Below, in pieces: positions 1-8,022 of a DNA stretch of 34,768 nucleotides. The translations under genes and the position numbers were made by a program. The notes beneath the pieces are model-generated. The model searched no databases. It saw only the letters and a list, made by a program, of their open reading frames with translations, and was not told where the DNA came from. The first letter of the stretch is position 1, and every line of letters starts with the position of its first letter. Source of the DNA: Streptosporangiaceae bacterium (GTDB taxonomy: Bacteria > Actinomycetota > Actinomycetes > Streptosporangiales > Streptosporangiaceae); the NCBI GenBank assembly GCA_030038295.1, contig JASHPF010000066.1:1-34768 (forward strand), in the 5' to 3' direction.

Positions 1-318
1 GAGCCAGGCGAGCAACCAGCCTCCGGCGCGGTCCGCGAGGTGGCTGAGGAGACGGCAGTGCTGGCCGTCGCCGAGCGCATCGTCAGCGTCTCTGCCCTGC
101 CGTTGGTGGTCTACGGAAACGGTGACCAGGTGCACTGGCTGGACGTGACCTTCCGGTGCCGGGCGGTGGGCGGCGCCGCGCGCGTGAACGACGACGAGTC
201 GGTCGACGTCGGCTGGTTCAGGCTCGACGAGCTGCCCGCGAGTCTGCCTAGTCGGCACCGGCAGTGCATACAGGACGCGCTGCGCTCTGATCCGACGGCG
301 AGGTTCGGCCCGGTCTAG
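1..318 (+). CDS. Nudix hydrolase, 3' part only
   Basis: The reading frame is open from the first base, so the gene begins upstream of the window; 105 residues are visible. The first residues hold the end of a Nudix box: a Glu, seven residues, then REVAEET, matching the Gx5Ex7REUxEExGU metal-binding signature, with the leading Gly outside the window. Ala replaces the Gly that usually follows EET. The following part (DVTFRCR, then WFRLDELPA) is the typical beta-strand and 'W-x-x-x-D-E-L-P' end of small MutT-like hydrolases. Nudix enzymes cleave nucleoside diphosphates linked to another moiety; the substrate cannot be inferred here. A GTG at position 40 lies inside the Nudix helix and is not a plausible start. 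It converges on the leftward gene ending at 328, nine bases away. Confidence 0.85.
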   Translation, partial: EPGEQPASGAVREVAEETAVLAVAERIVSVSALPLVVYGNGDQVHWLDVTFRCRAVGGAARVNDDESVDVGWFRLDELPASLPSRHRQCIQDALRSDPTARFGPV

Positions 319-327
319 CCCAGCCGG

Positions 328-1275
328 TCAGGCGGCCAGCGGCGTGGTCGTGATGCCGGGCAGCGGTCGACCGGACCGCAGGGCCGCGTCGATCTCGGCC
401 AGCAGCGCGACCGACTCGTCCCGCACCTGCCGCGGGCTGACGTGCATCGCGTTGATGCCGGCCGCCGACATGCGGCGATGCCGCGCCATCGTCTGCTCCC
501 AGTGTTCCGGCAGCAGGTGCCACTCGCGCGAGTCGACCTCGACCGCCACGCCGTAATCCGGCCACCAGGCGTCCGGCTGGGCGAGGAAGACGCCGCCGAG
601 GTACAGCTTCGGGTTGAACAACGGCTGCGGCAGCCGCGAGTGGATGATCAGCTCGCGGAAGTCTGCCTCGGCCGGCGACCTTATGCCCGCGATCACCTCG
701 GCCAGCACCGACCGCAGCCGGGCCGAGTCCCGGATCGGACCTGCTCTCAGCTCGGCGACCAGCTGCTCGACAGTGCAGTACCGCTGCTGGACCGCGCCGG
801 CGACCACGGCGCGCGCCTCGGCCAGCCCGGATAGCTGGCGAACGGTGTCCGCGACCGCCCGTTCCGCCGGAGCAAACCGCAGCGCCAGATCGACCGCAAC
901 GCTCGTCGGCATCCGCCGCGTGCGGTGAATGGCGACGAAGCCGGGACTGAGCCGCTCACGCGCCAGCGGTATCAGCACGTCGACCCTGCGGGCCTTCGGC
1001 CCTCCTCGGACGCCGTAGTTAGCCAGCGCCGCCGGGCCCGTGATGACCGAGTCGGGGCCGGCATACAGCAGGGCCGCCGTCTCGCACTGCTCCCAGCTCG
1101 GCTGGCCAGTGACTGTGAGGTACACGCCTGGGAGCAGCCGCTGCCAGGGGCCGCCGCGTCGGATCCGGTGCTCGATGCTGTTCGCCGTGATCCCGCACGC
1201 AAGCGCCTGCGCCCGGCTGAGAACGGCCCGCTGGGTGTGCAGCAACCAGGTTGGTGGGCGGTTGTCTGCGGGCAT
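328..1275 (-). CDS. AbiEi-type winged-helix plus DUF559/Vsr-like nuclease-fold protein
   Basis: 315 residues from the ATG at 1275; an upstream in-frame ATG at 1341 would put the start inside a palindrome and adds unconserved sequence, so it is rejected. Residues about 8-60 (a helix with SRAQALACGIT, then HRIRRGGPWQRLLPGVYL) look like the N-terminal winged helix of AbiEi antitoxins. The C-terminal part, about 198-300, resembles DUF559/very-short-patch-repair endonuclease folds: E203, D235, then E246-V-D248 in 'VAVEVDSREWH' fit a PD-(D/E)xK-like layout with H253 behind. Such proteins are common and often numerous in Actinobacteria; their function is not established. No AbiEii-like nucleotidyltransferase toxin lies on either side, so this is not a classic AbiE pair. 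GGAGG lies 16 bases before the ATG, rather far. The leader contains two strong palindromes (see 1304-1317 and 1323-1372). Fold assignment is by pattern, so function is inference. Confidence 0.75.
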   Translation of the reverse strand: MPADNRPPTWLLHTQRAVLSRAQALACGITANSIEHRIRRGGPWQRLLPGVYLTVTGQPSWEQCETAALLYAGPDSVITGPAALANYGVRGGPKARRVDVLIPLARERLSPGFVAIHRTRRMPTSVAVDLALRFAPAERAVADTVRQLSGLAEARAVVAGAVQQRYCTVEQLVAELRAGPIRDSARLRSVLAEVIAGIRSPAEADFRELIIHSRLPQPLFNPKLYLGGVFLAQPDAWWPDYGVAVEVDSREWHLLPEHWEQTMARHRRMSAAGINAMHVSPRQVRDESVALLAEIDAALRSGRPLPGITTTPLAA

Positions 1276-1303
1276 GGCGGCAGACTGGCAGCCTCCTCTG
1301 ACA

Positions 1304-1317
1304 TCCGGGGCCCCGGA
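1304..1317. promoter_or_regulatory. 14-bp perfect palindrome in AbiEi-like leader
   Basis: TCCGGGGCCCCGGA reads the same on both strands. It lies 29 bp upstream of the AbiEi-like start codon and 5 bp from a 50-bp palindrome. It may be a protein-binding site, or fold as part of the leader RNA. Only the symmetry is observed. Confidence 0.4.
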
Positions 1318-1322
1318 CGACT

Positions 1323-1372
1323 CATGAGAGCGGGATTGCACTGGCTATAGCCAGGGCAATCCCGCTCCCATG
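1323..1372. promoter_or_regulatory. 50-bp near-perfect palindrome between divergent genes
   Basis: The two halves pair over 25 positions with only two mismatches (A1340/G1355 and A1327/C1368). From outside in, the arms are CATG/CATG, GAGCGGGATTGC/GCAATCCCGCTC and CTGGC/GCCAG, around a central TATA. It lies between the leftward AbiEi-like gene (start 1275) and the rightward valS gene (start 1462), so it is not between converging gene ends, and no T-run follows. AbiEi antitoxins are known to bind inverted repeats in their own promoters, so an operator is one reading. A cruciform, a leader hairpin or a remnant of a small mobile repeat are others. Confidence 0.6.
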
Positions 1373-1461
1373 GACGAATAGCAGGGGTGGCGACGACCCA
1401 GGCGGCGGGCAGACCGATACGCCGGTGCGCCGACGACCAGCCGGGCGCTATCCTGGCCGGC

Positions 1462-4057
1462 ATGAGCACCGATTCGTACCGCATCCCGGCCAAGCCGACG
1501 CTGGACGGCCTCGAGGACACGTGGACGCAGCGGTGGGCCAAGGAGCGTGTAGTACAGGTTTGACCGCTCCCGGAGCCGCGGCGACGTCTACTCCATCGAC
1601 ACTCCGCCGCTGACGACCAGCGGCTCCCTGCATCTCGGGCACGCCTTCTCCTACACCCACACCGACGTGCTGGCGCGCTTCCACCGGATGCGCGGCAAGG
1701 CGGTGTTCTACCCGGTCGGCTGGGACGACAATGGCCTGCCGACGGAACGGCGGGTGCAGAACTACTACGGCGTGCGCTGTGACCCCGCGCTGCCCTACCA
1801 GCCGGATCTGACGCCACCTGCCCGCGGTGACCGGCCCGAGCTGACCCCCGCCGAGCTGCTGCCGGTGTCCCGCCGCAACTTCGTCGAGCTGTGCCGGGCA
1901 CGGACCGAGGCAGACGAGCGCGCGTACGCCGATGCGTGGCAGCGGCTCGGGCTGTCGGTGGACTGGGAGATGAGCTACCGGACCATCGACGCGCGCGTGC
2001 AGGCCGTCTCTCAGCTGGCGTTCCTGCACAACCTCGAGCGCGGCGAGGCGTACCGGGCGGCGGCACCCGCGCTGTGGGACGTGACGTTCGGCACCGCGGT
2101 GGCGCAGGCCGAGATCGAGGACCGCGAGATCCCCGGCACGCTCATCCGGCTGGCGTTCCCGCTGGCCGAGCCCGGGCTGACCGGTCCGGGCGAGGTGATC
2201 GTGGCGACGACCCGGCCGGAGCTGCTGCCCGCCTGCGTGGCGCTGGTGGCGCACCCCGACGACGCCCGGTACGCCGGGCTCATCGGCACGACGGCGCTGA
2301 CGCCGCTGTTCGGCGCGGCCGTGCCGATCCTGGCGCACCGGCTCGCCGACCCTGACAAGGGCACCGGGCTGGTGATGGTGTGCACGTTCGGCGACGTGAC
2401 GGACGTGACCTGGTGGCGCGACCTGCAACTGGAAACGCGGCCCGTCATCGGCGCGGACGGCCGGCTCCTGCCCGGTCCGCTGGCGTGGCTCACCAGCGCC
2501 GCGGGCACGGCCGCCTACGAGCAGCTCGCGGGCCGGTCCGCCGCCGCGGCGCGCAGGCAGGTGACAGCGTCGCTCGAGGACGCCCGAGCGGTGCGCGGCG
2601 AGCCGGAGCCAGTCCGGCACGCGGTGAAGTTCTACGAGTACGGCACCACGCCGCTGGAGATCATCACAACGCGGCAGTGGTATATCCGCAACGGCAGCCG
2701 GTCCGCCGAGCTCGAGGCCGCGCTGCTCGCCCGCGGCCGTGACGTCCAGTGGCACCCCGAGTACATGCGCACCCGGTACGAGCACTGGGTCGAAGGGCTG
2801 ACCGGCGACTGGCTCGTGAGCCGGCAGCGCTACAACGGCGTGCCGATCCCGGTGTGGTACCCGGTGGACGCGGCCGGTCAGGTCGAGGAAGACACGCCGA
2901 TCCTGCCAGCGCCGACCGACCTGCCGGTGGACCCCGCTGCCGACACCCCGCCGGGCTTCCGGCCGGAGCAGCGCGGACTGCCGGGCGGCTTCGTCGCCGA
3001 CCCGGACGTGATGGACACGTGGGCGACGTCCTCGCTGACACCGCAGATCGCGGGCGGCTGGCCCGACGACCCAGACCTGATGCAGCGCGTCTTCCCCATG
3101 GACCTGCGGCCACAGGCGCACGAGATCATCAGGACCTGGCTGTTCTACACGGTGCTCCGCTCGCAGGCCGAGGCCGGCGCGCTGCCGTGGCGGCACGTGG
3201 CCATCTCCGGCTGGATCCTCGACCCGGACCGCAAGAAGATGTCCAAGTCCAAGGGCAACGTCGTGACGCCCATGGACCTGCTGCGGGAGTACGGCACCGA
3301 CGCCGTCCGCTACTGGGCGGCCAGCGCGCGGCTCGGCGTGGACACCGCGTTCGACCAGGCGCAGCTCAAGATCGGGCGGCGGCTGGCCATCAAGATCCTT
3401 AACGCGACCCGATTCGTGCTCGGGATCGGCCCGGCCGGCGCGCTCGATGCCGCCGCCATCACCGAGCCGATCGACCAGGCCATGCTGCGCCGGCTGGCGG
3501 AGGTCGTCACCCAGTGCACCGCCGCGCTGGAGGGTTACGACCACGCGGCGGCGCTCGAGCACGCGGAGCGGTTCTTCTGGTTCTTCTGCGACGACTACCT
3601 CGAGCTCGTCAAGCCGCGCGGCTACGGCGAGCACGGCGACACGGGCGCGGCGTCGGCCCGGACCGCGCTGCGGCTCGGCCTGTCCGTGCTGCTGCGGCTG
3701 TTGGCGCCGATGCTGCCGTTCGTGACCGAGGAGGCATGGTCGTGGTGGCAGGACGGTTCGGTGCACCTGTCCCGCTGGCCTGACCCGGCGGAACTGCGCG
3801 CCGCCGCCGGCCCAGGCGACGACGCCGTGCTAGTGGCGGCGGCCGCGGCGATCGGCGCCGTGCGGCGGGCGAAATCAGCAGCAGGCATCCCGATGCGCGA
3901 GCCCGTGCCCGCACTGATCCTGATCGCCGGTGAAAGCACACGCGCGGCGCTGGCCGCCGCCAGCGCGGACGTCCGGTCCGCGGGCAAGGTCGCGGAGATC
4001 AGGCTGCAGCCTGCGGCCGCCGACGCCGCGCCTGGTTATGAGGTGGTGCTGCCCTAG
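1462..4057 (+). CDS. valS: Valine--tRNA ligase, with apparent +1 insertion near the N-terminus
   Basis: Class I aminoacyl-tRNA synthetase charging tRNA-Val, about 864 residues once repaired. The ATG at 1462 opens a frame that runs 33 codons and stops at a TGA (1561-1563). The rest of the enzyme is in the next frame. Removing one base at about 1551 restores 'ERVYRFDRSRSRGDVYSIDT', the expected start of the family, so I annotate one gene with a frameshift. HLGH (about residues 57-60) and KMSKS (about 592-596) are the two ATP-binding signatures. 'GWDDNGLPTERRVQNYYG' and 'WFFCDDYLELVK' mark the shorter, archaeal-like ValS branch also found in some Actinobacteria and Rickettsia. The editing and anticodon-binding parts are complete. 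If the insertion is real, this copy makes no full enzyme unless translation starts at the internal ATG 1667, which would lose HLGH. ValS is essential, so a sequence error or a second valS elsewhere would be needed. Confidence 0.9.
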
Positions 4058-4080
4058 ACGGCCGTCGTAGATTGCCGAGC

Positions 4081-4446
4081 ATGGCATCGATCATCAAGTC
4101 GGTCAGCTTCGACTGCGCCGACGCGCTGAACCTGGCCAGGTTCTGGGCCGCCGTGCTGGGCACCGACGTCGACGAGCAGGAGGCCACCAGCGACCATGCC
4201 TACGTCGAGGCGCCCGGCTGGGGCGGTCCGAACATGTGGTTCAACAGGGTGCCCGAGCCGCCGCGAGCAGCGAAGAACCGGATGCACTTCGACCTGCGGG
4301 CTCCGGCCACGATGCGGGCCGAGGTGGAGCGGCTGAGTGCGCTCGGCGCCACCGTGACACGACGATTCGACGGTCGCACCACCATGGCCGACCCCGAGGG
4401 CAACGTGTTCTGCGTTGAAGCCGGCCCTGACGACCAGGCGGGCTGA
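4081..4446 (+). CDS. VOC (glyoxalase/dioxygenase) superfamily protein
   Basis: 121 residues from the ATG at 4081; a TTG nine bases upstream is possible but less likely. The pattern is that of the actinobacterial 'glyoxalase-like' single-domain group: an N-terminal 'SFDCADALNLARFWAAVLG' strand-helix, a central 'NRMHFDLRA' strand, and the closing 'TTMADPEGNVFCVE' typical of the VOC beta-alpha-beta-beta-beta fold. VOC proteins include metal-dependent lyases, dioxygenases and drug-binding resistance proteins. Nothing here fixes the substrate. It lies 23 bp after valS on the same strand and 44 bp before msrB. A relative with the same closing motif is at 28421-28858. Confidence 0.85.
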   Translation: MASIIKSVSFDCADALNLARFWAAVLGTDVDEQEATSDHAYVEAPGWGGPNMWFNRVPEPPRAAKNRMHFDLRAPATMRAEVERLSALGATVTRRFDGRTTMADPEGNVFCVEAGPDDQAG

Positions 4447-4490
4447 GCCGGCCGGCGCCGCCGCGCACGCGGCCGGGTAATCTCGCCAGC

Positions 4491-4889
4491 ATGGACACAG
4501 TGCAGCGGTCAGAGGAAGAGTGGCGAGCCAGGCTGTCGCCGGAGGAATACCACGTACTACGCGAAGCGGGCACTGAGGCCCCATTCATCGGCGAGTACAC
4601 CGATACCGAGACGAAGGGCGTCTACCGCTGCCGCGCCTGCGGCGCGAAGCTGTTCTCCTCCAGCACGAAGTTCCACTCCGGCTGTGGCTGGCCGAGCTTC
4701 TACCAGCCCACGGAGGACGACGCGGTGATCCTGCTGACGGACCGCTCGCTCGGCCGGGTCCGCACCGAGGTGCGCTGCGCGGCGTGCAACAGCCACCTCG
4801 GCCACGTGTTCGAGGGCGAGGGCTACGACGTGCCAACCGACCAGCGCTGGTGCATCAACTCGGTGTCGCTGACGCTCGAGGAAGAGTGA
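4491..4889 (+). CDS. msrB: Peptide-methionine (R)-S-oxide reductase
   Basis: 132 residues, a normal length for a stand-alone MsrB. It reduces the R-epimer of methionine sulfoxide in oxidised proteins, using thioredoxin, in the cytoplasm. The four structural zinc ligands are present as two CxxC pairs (C47/C50 in 'YRCRACG' and C96/C99 in 'RCAACNSHLGH'). The catalytic Cys is C121 in 'QRWCINSVSL'. 'SGCGWPSF' (about 63-70) supplies substrate-pocket aromatics and a possible recycling Cys (C65). No clear Shine-Dalgarno sequence precedes the ATG. It ends 11 bp from the convergent flavoenzyme gene. Assignment is firm. Confidence 0.96.
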   Translation: MDTVQRSEEEWRARLSPEEYHVLREAGTEAPFIGEYTDTETKGVYRCRACGAKLFSSSTKFHSGCGWPSFYQPTEDDAVILLTDRSLGRVRTEVRCAACNSHLGHVFEGEGYDVPTDQRWCINSVSLTLEEE

Positions 4890-4900
4890 GCCCGGCCGGG

Positions 4901-6061
4901 TTAGGCCCGCTGCAGGCAGTCGGGATCCAGCTCGGTCAGCGTCGCCAGGCCCGTGAGCCGCATGGTCAGCTCGAAGTCGGTCCGCAGCGCGCGCAGGACG
5001 TGGCGCACGCCGGCCTCACCGCCGAGCGCTAGGCCGTACACATACGGGCGGCCGAGCAGGACCGCCTGCGCGCCCAGCGCCAGCGCCTTGAGCATGTCGG
5101 CGCCGCCGCGGATGCCGCCGTCGAACAGCACCGCCAGGTCCGAGCCCACCGCCCGGGCGACCGCAGGCAGCGCGTCCAGCGCCGCGATCGCGCCGTCCAC
5201 CTGACGGCCGCCGTGGTTGGAGACCACGATGCCCTGGACGCCAGCCTGCCGGGCGCGCCGTGCGTCGCCGACCGACAGGATCCCCTTGAGCACGATCGGC
5301 CCGTTCCAGTGCTCCCGCAGGAACGGGATATCAGCCCAGGTCAGGGACAGATCGCCGAACATCTGGGTGTAGCGAAGGATCGCGGTCTGCAGGTCGTCGT
5401 CGACCGGGGTCGGCTGCCCCGCCTGGAACGCAGGGTCGGACAGGTAGTTCTGGATCCCGAGGCCGTGCAGGAATGGCAGGTAACCATTGTCCAGATCGCG
5501 CGGCCGCCAGCCGAGCATGCGCGTGTCCAGCGTGGCGACGAGCACGGCGTAGCCGGCCGCCTGGGCCCGGCCGAGGAGACTCCCCGCGACCGCGCGATCC
5601 TTGGGCCAGTACAGCTGGTACCACCGCTGGCCGCCGTCGTTGGCGGCCGCGACGGCTTCCAGCGGGGCAGACGCCGCCGTGCTGAGGATCATCGGGACGC
5701 CCACGCCCGCGGCGGCTCGCGCGACCGCGAGCTCGCCGTCCGGGTGCGCGATGCCCAGCACTCCGACGGGGGCCAGCAGAAAGGGCACGGGCAGCTCGGC
5801 ACCGAGCACCTGCGCCGCATACGAAGGCGTGCTCACGTCGGTGAGCATCCGCGGCACGATGCGCCAGCGCCGGAACGCCGCCAGGTTCTCCGCCGCCGTG
5901 TCACCCGACCCGGCTGAGCCCGCGACGTAGTCGAAGGCCCGCGGCGTCATGACCGCCCGCGCCGCTTCTTCCAGCCGATGCAGGTCGGTGGGCAAGCCTG
6001 GCACCGCGCCGGTGAGCCCGGTGAGGTAGATCTCGTCCTGATAGCTCTCTAGCTGACTCAC
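4901..6061 (-). CDS. FMN-dependent alpha-hydroxy-acid oxidase, lactate 2-monooxygenase-like
   Basis: 386 residues from the GTG at 6061; an ATG at 6112 would add 17 residues of low-complexity lead and lacks a ribosome site. It belongs to the FMN-binding (S)-2-hydroxyacid dehydrogenase family (TIM barrel). Seen motifs are 'RWRIVPRML' near the N-terminus, 'LLAPVGVLGIAHPDGE', 'RWYQLYWPKD', 'ATLDTRMLGWRPRDLD', 'IVLKGILSVGDA' and the catalytic 'SNHGGRQVDG' with base H283, followed by 'FDGGIRGGADMLKALALGA' for phosphate binding. The 'GWRPRDLDNGYLPFLHGLG' loop is like mycobacterial lactate 2-monooxygenase, which turns lactate and O2 into acetate, CO2 and water. Oxidase or dehydrogenase activity on another 2-hydroxy acid cannot be excluded. 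It is a lone leftward gene, divergent from polX. Confidence 0.88.
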   Translation of the reverse strand: MSQLESYQDEIYLTGLTGAVPGLPTDLHRLEEAARAVMTPRAFDYVAGSAGSGDTAAENLAAFRRWRIVPRMLTDVSTPSYAAQVLGAELPVPFLLAPVGVLGIAHPDGELAVARAAAGVGVPMILSTAASAPLEAVAAANDGGQRWYQLYWPKDRAVAGSLLGRAQAAGYAVLVATLDTRMLGWRPRDLDNGYLPFLHGLGIQNYLSDPAFQAGQPTPVDDDLQTAILRYTQMFGDLSLTWADIPFLREHWNGPIVLKGILSVGDARRARQAGVQGIVVSNHGGRQVDGAIAALDALPAVARAVGSDLAVLFDGGIRGGADMLKALALGAQAVLLGRPYVYGLALGGEAGVRHVLRALRTDFELTMRLTGLATLTELDPDCLQRA

Positions 6062-6213
6062 CGTCGCCCCGTCTCGGTCCTGCGGTCCGCCCTTGGCGGC
6101 CGTGCGAGACACATGCTGTCACGCGGCGACAGGCGGCCAGCCACGCGACCGTCCCGGCGCGGCCTGCCCGGCGCTGGGCCGGCCGGCTGCGGTGTGGCGG
6201 GCACAATGGCACC

Positions 6214-7983
6214 ATGCCGCAGGCCAATGACCGGGCAGCAGCGCTGCTCGATGAGTACGCCGACCTCACGGTGATGACCGGCGGCGATCCGTTCCGCGCC
6301 CGGGTCTATGCGAGGGCCGCGCGGGCGGTGGCGGCCCATCCCCTCGATGTGTCCGAGCTGCCGCCGACCGCGCTGCAGCAGATTCCCGGCGTCGGCAAGT
6401 CGATCGCGGCAAAGCTCGCCGAGATCGCCGCCAGCGGCAGCTTCGCCGAGCTCGAAGACCTGCGAGCAGACATTCCCGACGGCGTCCGGCAGCTCACCCA
6501 GATCCCGGCGCTCGGCCCCCGCCGGGCGCTACAGCTCTACCGCGAGCTGGGTGTCAGCTCCCCGGCGGAGCTGCGCGCTGCCATCGAGGCCGGGCAGCTC
6601 GATAACGTGCGCGGATTCGGCGCCAAAAGCGCGAGCAAGCTGCTCCGGGGCCTGGACCTGCTGGCCAGCGCCGGCGGCCGAGTCCTGCTGAACGTGGCCG
6701 CGCAGACCGCCGCCACCGTGATCACGACGGTCAGCGCGGCGCCCGGCTGCCTGCGGATCGCGCCCGCTGGGTCGCTCCGGCGCGCCGCCGAGTCCGTGGG
6801 AGACGTGGACGTGCTGGCGGCCGCGGCGGACTCCGCGCCGCTGATGGCCGCGCTGACCGCCATGCCGGAGACCGCCGAGGTGATCGCCGCCGGCCCGACC
6901 AAGACCTCGGTCCGGACGGCGGCCGGCCTGCAGGTCGACCTGCGGGTGGTTCCGCTGGACTGCTGGGGCGCGGCGCTCCAGTACTTCACCGGCTCGCAGC
7001 AGCACAACGTCCGGATCCGCGAGCTGGCCGTCCGGCAGAAGCTCAGGCTGTCCGAGTACGGCCTGTTCGACGCCGAGTCGGGCGAGCTGATCGTGTCGCG
7101 CACCGAGGAAGAGGTTTACGCGCGGCTCGGGCTCGCCTGGATCCCGCCGGTGCTGCGCGAGGACACCGGCGAGGTGGACGCCGCGCGCCGCGGCACCCTG
7201 CCGGTGCTCGTGCAGGACTCCGACATCCGCGGCGATCTGCACACCCACACAAACCTCACCGACGGCGCGGCATCGCTCGAGGACATGGTCGCCGCGGCAC
7301 GCGACCGCGGCTACGCGTACTACGCCATCACCGATCACGCGCCGAACCTGGTCATGCAGCGGATGACGGAGGAGAAGATGCTGGCGCAGCGCGAGCAGGT
7401 GCGCAAGCTCGCCGCCCGCTCTGATCAGGAGGGGAACGGCGGTTCTCCCGCACGCCGCCCGGCTACCGCGCCGCCGATGGCGCTGCTCCACGGCACCGAG
7501 CTGAACATCGCGCCCGACGGGAGCGTCGACTGGCCAGCGGAGTTCCTGGCCGGGTTCGACGTCTGCGTCGCCTCGGTGCACTCGCACTTCGACCTGCCGC
7601 GGCAGCAGATGACCAGGCGGTTTGTCACCGCCTGCGAGAACCCGAACGTCAACATCATCGGCCATCCGCTGACCCGGAAGATCGGCAGGCGTCCCCCGGT
7701 CGATGTCGACCTGCCGGAGCTGTTCCGGGCGTGCGCGCGCACGGGAACGGCGCTGGAGATCAACGCGCATCCGGCCAGGCTCGACCTGCCGTCCGCGCAC
7801 CTGCGAGCGGCCAGGGACGCGGGGGTGAAGTTTGCCATCGACAGCGACGCGCACGCGATCGCCGAACTCGACAACATGCAGTACGGCGTCGCCACCGCGC
7901 AGCGTGGCTGGCTGACCGCCGACGACGTAATCACCACCTGGCCGCTGCCCAGGCTCACGCAGTTCCTGCGCAAGGGCGGCTAG
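6214..7983 (+). CDS. polX: DNA polymerase X family protein with PHP phosphoesterase domain
   Basis: 589 residues, full length for bacterial PolX. The order is an N-terminal helix-hairpin-helix lyase-like domain (two HhH motifs, 'IPGVGKSIAAKL' and 'IPALGPRRALQL'), a third HhH 'VRGFGAKSASKLL', the polymerase-beta core and a C-terminal PHP domain. In the core, 'GSLRRAAESVGDVDVL' gives the GS motif (186-187) and metal Asp pair D197/D199, with the third Asp in 'QVDLRVV'. The PHP metal ligands look complete: HTH at 343-345, 'ITDHAP', 'GTELNI', 'SVHSHFD', 'GHPLTRKIG', 'EINAHP', 'DSDAHA'. Family members fill gaps during base-excision repair and have 3'-5' exonuclease or AP-endonuclease activity. A roughly 20-residue Gly/Pro/Ala-rich insert lies in the PHP domain before 'MALLHGTEL'. 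Cytoplasmic; single gene. Confidence 0.95.
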   Translation: MPQANDRAAALLDEYADLTVMTGGDPFRARVYARAARAVAAHPLDVSELPPTALQQIPGVGKSIAAKLAEIAASGSFAELEDLRADIPDGVRQLTQIPALGPRRALQLYRELGVSSPAELRAAIEAGQLDNVRGFGAKSASKLLRGLDLLASAGGRVLLNVAAQTAATVITTVSAAPGCLRIAPAGSLRRAAESVGDVDVLAAAADSAPLMAALTAMPETAEVIAAGPTKTSVRTAAGLQVDLRVVPLDCWGAALQYFTGSQQHNVRIRELAVRQKLRLSEYGLFDAESGELIVSRTEEEVYARLGLAWIPPVLREDTGEVDAARRGTLPVLVQDSDIRGDLHTHTNLTDGAASLEDMVAAARDRGYAYYAITDHAPNLVMQRMTEEKMLAQREQVRKLAARSDQEGNGGSPARRPATAPPMALLHGTELNIAPDGSVDWPAEFLAGFDVCVASVHSHFDLPRQQMTRRFVTACENPNVNIIGHPLTRKIGRRPPVDVDLPELFRACARTGTALEINAHPARLDLPSAHLRAARDAGVKFAIDSDAHAIAELDNMQYGVATAQRGWLTADDVITTWPLPRLTQFLRKGG

Positions 7984-8022
7984 CGGACGGACGGCCAGGC
8001 CGGTCCTCGTAGGATGCCGCCC

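Noticed and set aside
328-1275. Classic AbiE toxin-antitoxin pair
   Set aside because: No nucleotidyltransferase toxin gene lies beside it, and the C-terminus looks like a nuclease fold rather than an AbiEi C-terminal domain.
1546-1567. Programmed +1 frameshift in valS of the release-factor-2 type (GTT TGA C)
   Set aside because: Slipping at that site would give V-V-Q-V-D, losing the conserved Y-R-F before the Asp. Simple loss of one base at about 1551 restores the family sequence exactly, so an insertion or error is the better explanation.
1448-3766. Very long leftward open frame opposite valS
   Set aside because: It is a by-product of GC-rich third positions in valS; its translation is Arg/Gly/His-rich with no family pattern, whereas valS is unmistakable.
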